From Notamacropus eugenii (Eukaryota > Chordata > Mammalia > Diprotodontia > Macropodidae): 64,000 bases of DNA. Position 1 is the first letter of the stretch, and each line of letters begins with the position of its first letter. Below the pieces are notes generated by a model. The model did no database searches, was not told where the DNA came from, and worked only from the letters and a program-made list of their open reading frames with translations. Below are positions 55,445 through 64,000 of the stretch, one piece after another. The stretch lies in the NCBI RefSeq assembly GCF_028372415.1, contig NC_092874.1, positions 56,953,865 through 57,017,864 on the forward strand, read 5' to 3'. The translations under genes were made by a program, and so were the position numbers.

Positions 55445-56150
55445 CAGTTATATTAAGGGTCACCATTCTTAGACAGATTGCTCAGGGAAAGGCTGGACAC
55501 AGAGGTTATCTTCCTCCCAGGAGACACTCAGTAGTTCTCAAAGCTGGATTACCCACTAAGCTGGGGGGTGAGACCAAAAAGTGGGAAAGAATGCCACCAA
55601 CGTTCAGGTGTCTGGCAGAAAAATGGACACTTCCCCAATGGAAATTCCAAAGTTGGTTTAAATTGGATAAGAAATCAAGGCATCTGAGAGTTTTGTTTCT
55701 GGATGTGAAGTCTGAAACCAAAACTGACTTCAACAGAAGGTAAGACACATTCACATTTTCACTGGTTCATTTCCTATGTTAGTTTAAAAGAGGGTAAAAA
55801 AACTATTTCAAGGGGAAAATAGAAATGAAATCATGGTATAAAATGGGGGGGCCAAATGAGTTTGAAGTATATTTTTATCTGAGTTTCAGGGTCTGGTGCA
55901 TAGCTAATATAGTGATCAGTATTACCTTGCATATCTTCTAAATGTGACAGTTGCTGATGCATTTCCACCGCTTCCTCTTTAAATCAATACCAAAGCAGGT
56001 GCATAAAGTTTGTGTAAATTAGTTGCACATAAATTTATTCATCCCTGAGACAACACAAGATGTAAAAATTCTTTTTGGAAAAAAAACTAAAACATTTCTA
56101 ATTTTTCCCCCTAAGATGCCAATCCTGATCTTATTTAAAAAAGGATCCTT
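55445..56150. other. unassigned sequence
   Basis: No repeat family recognised. A 108-codon ORF (55417-55743) lacks any recognisable domain and probably is chance, though 'cagaaggtaagaca' near its end resembles a splice donor. Confidence 0.35.
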
Positions 56151-56659
56151 ATGTTACTAATTCTACCCTCTAATTTCCTTTTCTACTGCGATGCAGTATG
56201 TCTACACAACTTTAGTCCCCAAGGCTCTGTCCTCAGCCCTCTTCTCTTTTCTTATTCTGTGTTCTCTCTCAGTGATCTCTTCTCATGGGTTCAGTGAGCA
56301 TTTCTCTGAAAATGAAGATGCAAATCAACGAACAGAGAATCTGTCTCTCTCTTTAGTCTCAGTCTTGGCTCAGAAACCACCTACTGGACATTTCCACTTA
56401 GATGCAAAGCCTAAGATCTCAACTCCAACATGCCTCCATTGGACTCATTATCTCCCCTCTTAAACCTGCTCATCCTCCAAACATCCCTTAGATCTTTGGA
56501 GAGCAAAAATATCCTTCTACGTATCCAGCTTTACAATCTGCGAGTCATCCTTAGCTTTTCACTCTGCCTCATCCCTCACAATCACTCAGTTGCCAAATTT
56601 TTCTATTTCTCCTCTCCATCATATCTCACATCTATCTCCTCTCATTTGTTGCAGCTACA

Positions 56660-56852
56660 ACCTTGACTGAGACTGGATCACCTCTCACCTAAACAATCAC
56701 AATGAATATGTTTGGCATGACTACATATGTATAACTTACATCAAATTGCTTGCCCTATTAGAGAGGGAGAAAGGGAGAGAATTTGGAACTCAATATTTTT
56801 TTTAAAATCTGTTAAAAGTTGTTTTTGAAATTGAAAAAAAAATAAAATAATA
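56660..56852 (+). mobile_element. L1 3' end fragment nested in L2
   Basis: 'catgactacatatgtataac', 'gggagagaatttggaactca' and an A-rich tail mark the L1 3' terminus; ~190 bp, strongly 5' truncated. Confidence 0.85.
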
Positions 56853-57324
56853 ACACTGGTGTTCCTGCTCCCGGTTTCTTGCCTCCTTTATCCGTCTTTC
56901 ACACAGCTCCCCCAACAACCTTCCTGACAGAAGTGTAATAATGTGACTCCTTTGCTTAAGAATTTTCAGTCATTACTTTTCCCTCTCGGTTAAAATACAA
57001 AGTCCTCACTTTAGTATTTACAGCCCTTCACAATCTGACTTCAGCCTACTTTTCCAGGATTAGCATAACTCTCCTTCATTCAAACCATGATCCAGGGACA
57101 ACAGTCCACTTTCTGTTCTCCAAAGTGGATATTCCTTCTCCAATCTCTATGCCTTTGAACAGGTAGCCTCCCCATACCTAGAAGGCTTTCCCTCTTCACC
57201 TTTTTATTTTTAAACATTTAGGATTCCTAGCTTCCCTTAATCTAAGAGAATTATTAGGTCAAACATGATGATGATAATAATGATTAAACAATAATAGCAA
57301 TAACAAATAACTAGCATTTGTATA

Positions 57325-57411
57325 ATGCCCCAATTCATGCTTGAACAAGGATCCATTCTACTGAATACCAGAGAAATGGTCACTCAGTTCTTGCTTCAAA
57401 AATCTATCTAC
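57325..57411 (-). repeat. CR1/L3 fragment
   Basis: 'gcttgaacaaggatccattc', 'aatggtcactcagttcttgc' parallels 53707-53775. Confidence 0.55.
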
Positions 57412-57665
57412 ATATAATGATAATAATAATACCTTTTGGTATAGTTCTCTGAGATTTTCAAAACACTTTACTCATTTATCTGATTTGATGCTTACAACAA
57501 CCTTGAGAAGGTAGGTGCCATCATTATACCCATTTTACAGATGAGGAAACTGGAGCAGATGAAGGTTAACTGACCTACCTAGGATCACTCAATGAGTAAG
57601 GGTCTGAGGCCGGATTTCAACCCAGGCCTTTGTAAATCCAAACCCAGTGCTATCTCCACTCTACT
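57412..57665 (-). repeat. CORE/MIR-type SINE
   Basis: 'cattttacagatgaggaaac', 'gggtctgaggccggatttca', 'cagtgctatctccactctac'. Confidence 0.85.
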
Positions 57666-58019
57666 AGGTCCTACCTTATCTGGGAAGCCTTTTGATTCCA
57701 GTAATACTTGGATGTTCTCTCCCTCTCAAATTATCTTTTATGTTTCACTGAAGTCATTGTAGTTTCTATTCAGATGCAAATTATTTGTGGGCAAGTGTAA
57801 TTTTTCATTTTGTCTTTGTTTCCATGGCCGCTCGTACAGTGCTTTGAGCATAGTAGGCCCTTAGTAGGTGCATATTTAATTGAACTGAATCTAGTCCATT
57901 CAATACTTATACAATAATCTCTTTTATATCATTTCAAGAGTCTTTGCAAAGATGACATCGTGGGAAGGGAAATCCGTTGCTTACCAAGACAACTGATCTC
58001 ACTTTCAAAGTAAGAACAG

Positions 58020-58720
58020 TGTGTCTTAACTTCAAGCCTAAATTTGCATCTCTGTAACTTTCACCCTCTTCTCTCATTTCTGCCTTCTGACGCCAAACAG
58101 TTGGAATTAGTCTCCCCTTCAGATAACAGCTCTTCAAATACCAGAAAGCATTTATCATCCACCTCTCCCCACCACAACTATCATCTTTTCCTCACTAGGC
58201 TAAACATTTCTAGGTTCTTCGACCAGTGCTTAGAAGGCATGATCTGGAGGCCATTCACCAGCCATAGGTTGGTTGCCTTCCCATGAACTCTCTCTAGCTG
58301 ATCAATGGCCTTCCAAAAATCAGGACCCCAGAACAGAATACGATATTCTAGATGTAATCTCATCAGAGCACAGTACTGTTTGCCTATCACCCTATTCCTG
58401 GCTTGTCTTACCATAGCCTTTTTTCTTAGCAGTGACATTACATAAGTGACTCATAACCAGCTTGCAGTCCACGAAAACATACATATATTTCTTCCAGAAG
58501 AATGTCTGTCTAAACCTACCTCCCCTACCATGTACTTACAAAGCTCAGTCTTCAAACACATATGTCCACAAATAAGCATATACTTTGCAATTGTCCCTAT
58601 TACTTTGCATCTCAATAGCAGGTTCATTGGTCCAATATCAGGTTCACTTTTTAGATCCAACATGTTAGCTACCTTTTTCAGGTTGGTGTCATCTGTCTAT
58701 CTTTGAATATTTTGTATCCC
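58020..58720 (-). repeat. CR1/L3 LINE, long antisense fragment
   Basis: Collinear for ~700 bp with antisense CR1/L3: 'tcaaataccagaaagcattt', 'ggccattcaccagccatagg', 'ctagctgatcaatggccttc', 'cagcttgcagtccacgaaaa', 'atgttagctacctttttcag'. ORFs on both strands are remnants of the element's frames. Confidence 0.8.
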
Positions 58721-58727
58721 CTTCCCC

Positions 58728-58820
58728 TTCAATATAAGCTCCTTGAGGGCAGGGGCAATTTTATTTTCTCTGTATTCTCCTCGCCCTGTATACTGGAAGT
58801 ACTTAATAACTGTTGGTGTG
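58728..58820 (+). repeat. L2 LINE 3' end
   Basis: 'aatataagctccttgagggc' followed by 'gtacttaataactg'. Confidence 0.8.
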
Positions 58821-58824
58821 GTTA

Positions 58825-59450
58825 AGATCGATTTCATTCAGTTAAAGGCCCATTGAGAATACCTCATGGCATGAAGTGAGTTTTATTCAGGTTATGTTGC
58901 TGGTACCAGCTTGCACCATCTCATAAGAACTGATTATTGATTATTAAATTTTCAGTATGAGCTTTATCCCTCAGAAATTGGCAAATGACACAAAATCAGG
59001 GCTTGATTTATTGTTGTGCTGATTGTCTAGACTAGAGAAAGTATGCGGAAAATTTTAATAATGCTGATTGAACTTGAAAATATGTTGTGCATACATTTGC
59101 GGGGAGCAGGGACGTGAGCTGGTGGTTAAACATTTACCAGCATACCACTGATTGTAGCTATTATTGTTTTCTATTGACTGCAAGCTGATCAGCTCTTGGA
59201 GAGCTGTCCCCTTTTTCCATTTTCACCTTTAGTATTTATATAATATTTGCTAATGGTAATTTTCTGTGACTGCCCTTTTCAAATCAAGAATCTCCTCCCA
59301 CCTGACCCACTTTTCCTCCTCACCTCTTTGCTCTTTAGAGTTATACCCTGTGTTATTTCTCATTTGAAAATACAGCTTAAGGTTAACCATTAAAAATGAC
59401 AGTTGCAGCTCCCCTGCATCTAACAGTCTATAGTCTTTGGACCACAGTGC
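58825..59450. other. apparently unique sequence; possible conserved non-coding DNA
   Basis: Non-repetitive text with homeobox-like 'gattattgattattaaa' and a short imperfect palindrome 'gtggttaaacatttaccag' near 59122-59145 that may be an ancient DNA-transposon end. Function cannot be judged. Confidence 0.4.
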
Positions 59451-59454
59451 TTAG

Positions 59455-59645
59455 TATCATAAAATCATAGACTTAGAATGGGAAGAGGTTTGGGAGGTCA
59501 TCAAGTCCAGCCTCCACTTTGTACAGATCAGGAAATTGTTTCCCAGAAACATGCAGTAGTTTCTCTAAGGTCACATAGTTGCAGAGCTAGGTGAACTCAA
59601 GTACTCTGTTTCTAATTCCAGTGATCTTTCACTTCTGACCACAAT
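59455..59645 (-). repeat. MIR-type SINE
   Basis: 'aaaatcatagacttagaatg', 'gtacagatcaggaaattg', 'aggtcacatagttgcagagc'. Confidence 0.7.
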
Positions 59646-59724
59646 ATTTTAAACACATTTAAACAGAATAAACCAGGTTATTTAAAACAAAACCATAAAG
59701 TGCTTCATAGAAGTACTTCAGAAC

Positions 59725-59900
59725 AATAGTTAATCTATCTTCCTTGTAAGTCTAGGAGACGATATGTAGAATTATTGGAATCAATTACTTGAGTTACTAA
59801 CTATATGACCTTGGGAAAATCTCAGTTCCTTTATGTGTAAAATGAGACAATTGAATGAAAATATTTCTAAGATCTCTTCCAGGACTAAATCCTATAAATT
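59725..59900 (+). repeat. MIR-type SINE
   Basis: 'atatgaccttgggaaaatct', 'ttatgtgtaaaatgagacaa', tail 'aagatctcttccaggactaa'. Confidence 0.75.
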
Positions 59901-60139
59901 TGGAGCCACGAACTTTTCATCTAAACCAAAGTCACAGCAGGAATGTTTTGCTCATTATAGGGGCCAGAGGATAGCTGGAGCCATATCTCCTAGTGGAATA
60001 ATGACCCTAAATACTCTGTTGTTACACTGATTTCATGAGGCCTAATTCATAGAAGAATCTGTGATCTCATCATTTTGTAGACTTTCTGTAGCAGTACAAA
60101 TTCACCACGCCACCACACTTTCTCATCCTACCAGTTAAT

Positions 60140-60535
60140 CACTCAGTGCACATTTATTAAATATTTGGTATATGCCAAGCATTGTGGTAAGTGCCAGAAA
60201 CACAAAGAGGGGCAAAAAAGACTCTCCCTATCTCTCATTCTAATAGTGAAGACAACATGTAACTAACTAGACACCTGTGAGTTATACAGAGAAAATGGAA
60301 GGCAATCTCAGATAAAAGATGCTAGCAGTGGGAAAGGGAGAATGTGAAGGAGGGGAAGAACTGGGAAAGGTTTCCTACAGAAGATGCAATCTGAGTTTAG
60401 CCTTAATGGAATCCATGGATATTTTGAGGCAGAAGCAAAAATGGAAAATATTCCAGGCATGGGGAACAGTCAATGCAAGGCCACAGAGTTAGGAGACTGA
60501 GTGTCACATGGAATGAATAGCAAATAAGCAGTGCC
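60140..60535 (-). repeat. L2 LINE 3' part, antisense
   Basis: 'catttattaaatatttggta', 'tgccaagcattgtggtaagt', then 'aatattccaggcatggggaa'. Confidence 0.8.
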
Positions 60536-60539
60536 CATG

Positions 60540-61040
60540 GCTTTCCATAGATCATCTGTAGAGGGTCCATCCAACATGCCTTCAAAGTTTTGTAATATTT
60601 CATGGAACACATCTGATGTCCATTGGTTATGCCTCAGCTTTCTTATGTGATTGGGTTACCTCCCAATGTGTCATGTGTGACGTGAATTGTTAACTTATAC
60701 TCTCTCATGCAAGTTATCATCATTAATATGATTCAGTCTTCTTATACCAATCTCATACATAAGCAAAAATAAGCACAACATTTCAAACATCTCTCAGATT
60801 TTTTTGCATTCCTCATATTGTCATTTTAATGAGTGAAAGTGTGCCATAACCTTCACATGTGGCAATTTGTTCAGCCTTTCCGCAAATGAATAATTAGAAC
60901 AATATGCACATTCTGAATTGTGTATGTATAAAGAATCTATACAGATATGAATATATAAAAGTCACAAGGGAACACAAATGAGAAAGTGATAAATTTTCTT
61001 TTTTTTTTTTTAACATTGTTCTTGTTAAAGAAAGACCAGA
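60540..61040. other. unassigned sequence
   Basis: 60680-60960 may be decayed antisense L1 3' sequence ('ggcaatttgttcagcctttc'); the rest is unrecognised. Confidence 0.35.
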
Positions 61041-61044
61041 GAGA

Positions 61045-61310
61045 GACAATGAGCTAGTTAGATGGCAGAGTAGATAGAGTGGCTTGAATCAGAGATCAGA
61101 AAAGCTGAGTCAAATAGCTTGCCAGTGTGATCCTGACAAGTCGCCTAAGTTCTCAAACAGTTTTATCATCTGTAAAATGGGGAAAATAAGAGTACCTACG
61201 TCCCAGGGTTGTTGTGAGAGTCAAATAAGGTAACATATTAAATTGCTTTGCAAACCTTGGAGCACTGTATAAATTCCAGCTACTATTAGTAGTATTAGGA
61301 TTAATATTAG
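61045..61310 (+). repeat. CORE/MIR-type SINE with tail
   Basis: 'gagctagttagatggcagag', 'ttatcatctgtaaaatgggg', tail 'gtcccagggttgttgtgaga' ... 'tgctttgcaaaccttggagc'. Confidence 0.85.
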
Positions 61311-61449
61311 TAATAGGCAAGTCTGTAATTTTTTGCTGAGAGGAAGAGGGAGAAAAAAATCATCACCCTTTCAGACTTATCCAACTAGCATAGTCCTCAT
61401 GACTTTCACAAATCAGAGGAAAATTACAGGGAGAGTTTGATAGCAATCA

Positions 61450-61525
61450 GTCAATCAGCCTACTGGTATTTCATAAGCACCTGCTATGTGCCAGGCAATG
61501 TGATAAGTACTAAAAAAAAAAGTAA
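61450..61525 (-). repeat. L2 LINE 3' end, antisense
   Basis: 'cacctgctatgtgccaggca' is the antisense L2 terminus. Confidence 0.75.
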
Positions 61526-61529
61526 TATG

Positions 61530-62085
61530 CCCTTTACAACTTCACTCAGATTCTTTTCCATCTGAGGAATTCAAGCCCTGGGGTACCTGCAAAAGCAAAA
61601 GTATATTAACAATTAAGAACTAAAATGGGTTTCTTACCATAAGTTAGATTGCAGTTGAAATTAGGGAGTTGGAAGAGACAGCAAAGGAAATAGCAGGTCA
61701 GTGACTATGAGTATCTGCCATCTTGAGGCTAAGAGGAAGTGACCCATAGTCATTGGTTGAAAGAGCGATAATTGACTCCTGTTTTAGAGAGACTTACTAA
61801 CTACTACATCTCTAGGGGATAGTGGACAAAGGATTAAGTGGTTCTAAAGATAGCTGGATACCTGAAGATAAGTTGAAGCAGAGAAGGAACATTTAGTGTG
61901 GAGTAACAGAGATGGGATGCCCAATGAAAAGCATTGAAGGGCATGTTCAGGGGTGATCAGGTCAAACAAGGAATAGCTTCATGAGAAGACAAAGGTAGAA
62001 TATTTTCTTATGAAAATAATTAAAGATGTAGACTAAATGGTAGACATGTGATATGGATTTGGAACTTGATGAATGGCATAACTCA
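61530..62085. other. unassigned sequence
   Basis: No recognised family. Confidence 0.35.
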
Positions 62086-62089
62086 AAGA

Positions 62090-62641
62090 ATAGTCAAGGT
62101 CAACTTAGAAAAAAACCTTCTAACAGCCACCAGTGGATCTGTGCTTGGGATCTCAAATATCTTTATTAACGATTCTGGAATTACTTATTGATATTGGCAT
62201 TTTTATTACTGATAAAGGCATTGATTACATGCTTATTAGATGATGACACAAAACTAAAGACAGATAACTAGCACACTAGACAATAGGCAGCATCCAAAAA
62301 GACCTTGATTTAAAAGAAGTGGAAAAGTCTTCTTGAGCTCCAAAAAATGCCAATTAAAAACCATCATTTTATCTTTTTAAAATAAATTTTAAAAACAAAC
62401 CAAAAAAAGGCCTTGACAAAATAGGACCTTGGATTGAATAAAGTAAAATTCTGTGCAGATAAATGTAAAGTCATAGTTGAGTTCAAGAAATCAATTTCAC
62501 AAGTACAAGATGGATGGTAACTGGCAGATAGCATTTTACCTGAAAAATGTCTGGGGGTTTTAGTAGAAAGCAAGTTCAATTTGAATCAGTAATATGATAT
62601 GGAAGTGTAATAGCAAGGACTCTGGCATACACAGGAGGACC
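62090..62641 (+). repeat. CR1/L3 LINE, left part
   Basis: Sense CR1/L3: 'gaaaaatgtctgggggtttt', 'gatatggaagtgtaatagc'. Interrupted by an LTR-like block and resumed after it. Confidence 0.65.
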
Positions 62642-63131
62642 TGCTGTACAGGTTCTTAGGTCTGCTTTTCTAAAAGAAAAGCAACTTTTGAGGGGTCAGC
62701 AATCTACTTTAATCAAGCATATATATCATTCACTTAGTTCAGGGGGAAAAGTCAGCACCCTGAACTTCAGAGAAAATACAAACAGAAATTACAAACAGCA
62801 AGACCAACAGACAGGGCTTCGAACTGTCTGATCATAGACAATACATACATCCTTATCAGAGAGAGAAGCACCAACATCTGGGATTTTTAAAGTCAAGGGC
62901 TCCTTAGCAGCTGCCCAGAGTCTCATCCAGCTCATGAACTTTCTTCCAAAAAATAATCCCCAAAGTAAAACCTCACCTGAGAGTATATATATTCTTTTCA
63001 GAGCTGGAGGGCACAACCCTTGTGATCCAGTACCTCATTAGAAATTAACAAAAGGTATCTGAGGCCTATTAATGGGTGGGGATCTTTTAACTCATCCCCC
63101 CATCCACCATTAACCTTGCATTAACATTACA
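62642..63131 (-). mobile_element. probable solo LTR (different family from the other two)
   Basis: A ~490-bp block bounded on the minus strand by TGTAATGTTAATGC at one end and ...CCTGTACAGCA at the other, with an ATTAAA-type polyadenylation signal near the end ('gattaaagtagattgctgac'). It interrupts an otherwise collinear CR1/L3. A target duplication is only suggestive (ggacc against ggaac). Probably an old solo LTR; family not identified. Confidence 0.5.
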
Positions 63132-63179
63132 GGAACCAAAAAAAAAAAATCATTCTCTAGTGACTTTAAGAGAGATAAT

Positions 63180-63545
63180 GCATCCAGAAATAAGTTGGTA
63201 ATAATTACTCCTTCCTCTTTCCCAGGCAGACCACATCTAGAGCACCCTGCTCAGTTTTGATCACCACATTTTAGGAAGGACTTTGATGAGATGGAGAGCA
63301 TTCAGAAAAGGGCAAAAAGAATAGTAAAGGGCCTTAGCTCATGCTATGTGAGGATCGAGTGAAGGAACTAGGGACATTTAGCCAGCAGGAAAAAAAAGAC
63401 TCAGATAAATATAACAGCTGTTTTCAAGTATTTGTCATGAAATAAGAATTTGTTTTTGTTGTGTTTGACCCCAGAGGGTGGAAGAAGGAGTAATGGGTAG
63501 TTGTTGTTAAAAGAAAATTTGAGGCTGAATATCAAGAAAAACTTC
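63180..63545 (+). repeat. CR1/L3 LINE, right part
   Basis: 'gcagaccacatctagagcac', 'ttttaggaaggactttgatg', 'ttgaccccagagggtggaag' are consecutive sense CR1/L3 blocks. Confidence 0.8.
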
Positions 63546-64000
63546 CTTGAATTTGGTTGTTGTCCTTCGTTCTCAAAGAAGACCAAAATGACATCACCAT
63601 GATAAAGTCAAGTTTCAATGTGTCCAACTGTGGCTGATCAGACCAATGTGAGCTCAGAATGATCTACCATAGATTGGGCACAGATAGTCCAAGTGTACAT
63701 TTGGGGTGGTTACTCTAAATTTGTGCATCCTATATTTCCTTTGTGTTGTTTCAATTTTGTTTGGCTCATGGGGTACAGTACCCTTTCTGATACGGGCATG
63801 TCATGCTGAGTGGTCCTGTGCCAGTGTCTCCCATATCACACAATCGAATGCAAAGTTCTTGAGAGAGACCTTGAGAGTGTCCTTGTATCACTTCTTCTGA
63901 CCACCTGCCTCATGCAAGTTCTCCATAAAATAGTCTTTTTTGGCAAGCATACATTTTGCATTTGAAGAATGTGGCCAGCTCATTGGAGTTGTGCTCTCTA
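63546..64000 (-). mobile_element. unclassified non-L1 LINE, 3' fragment (copy 4 of 4, cut by window end)
   Basis: Starts at the family terminus ('ttgttgtccttcgttctcaa', 'agaccaaaatgacatcacca') directly against the CR1/L3 sequence, and continues to the window edge. Best preserved 3' terminus of the four copies. Confidence 0.75.

Larger units (their letters stand above)
56155..57890 (+). repeat. L2 LINE composite with two nested insertions
   Basis: L2 coding strand: 'gctctgtcctcagccctctt' (56223), 'gcgagtcatccttagctttt', then after an L1 piece 'aacaaccttcctgacagaag', 'aaatacaaagtcctcacttt', and after CR1/SINE 'ctgggaagccttttgattcc', ending 'gagcatagtaggcccttagt'. Nested: L1 3' end (56660-56852) and CR1 plus SINE (57325-57665). 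Confidence 0.85.

Noticed and set aside
55417-55743. 108-codon ORF followed by a splice-donor-like site
   Set aside because: No recognisable domain, strongly AT-rich mixed context with L2 overlap at its start, and no partner exons seen.

Overview
This is a stretch of mammalian, almost certainly marsupial, nuclear DNA with no host protein-coding exon that I can recognise. The evidence is the repeat content: marsupial-type L1 elements with a long purine-rich gap between ORF1 and ORF2, tRNA-derived SINEs carrying an RTE tail, abundant CORE/MIR SINEs, L2 and CR1/L3 remnants, an RTE LINE, and two near-identical ERV solo LTRs. I cannot name the species. The sequence is AT-rich, with GC-rich islands only in an L1 5' UTR, the solo LTRs and a histone retrocopy.

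Layout. 1-8.5 kb: L2, MIR and LINE fragments, an L1 piece on + (2.4-3.3 kb) facing a 5'-complete L1 remnant on - (3.5-6.6 kb), hAT-type MITEs and a CA microsatellite. 8.5-9.1 kb: a solo LTR (-) with a perfect 6-bp target duplication, lodged in a SINE. 9.3-15 kb: L2 and MIR debris around an apparently repeat-free stretch. 15.04-16.0 kb: a processed pseudogene of histone H2A.Z (H2AZ1) with a 16-bp target duplication. 16-24.7 kb: SINEs, L2, and a second solo LTR (+) at 21.9-22.5 kb with its own 6-bp duplication. 24.7-36.9 kb: one old L2 split twice by L1. The first L1 (24.9-28.6 kb) is old, lacks its RT core and was itself hit by another LINE. The second (28.8-35.7 kb) is full length with a 14-bp target duplication, an intact ORF1 and an ORF2 broken by one stop codon. 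37-41.9 kb: L1 3' debris, TG/TA microsatellites and two pairs of local duplicates. 42-46.6 kb: a degraded RTE LINE (-) hosting a CR1-like piece, which hosts a 7SL RNA pseudogene, plus an L1 3' end on +. 46.6-64 kb: SINEs, L2 and CR1/L3 copies, a full-length ~430-bp SINE with target duplications, and a probable third solo LTR at 62.6-63.1 kb.

Nothing here behaves as an operon or gene system. The content is a record of successive retrotransposition, and nested insertions give a relative order: L2, CR1/L3 and MIR first; RTE, the unclassified LINE and the older L1s next; ERV LTRs and SINEs later; the 28.8-35.7 kb L1 among the most recent. The most useful observations are the nearly intact L1 with heptad-register repeats in the ORF1 coiled coil, two older L1s missing the RT core, the nested 7SL copy, the H2AZ1 retrocopy, a SINE and LINE sharing a 3' tail, and several local duplicates that known families do not explain.
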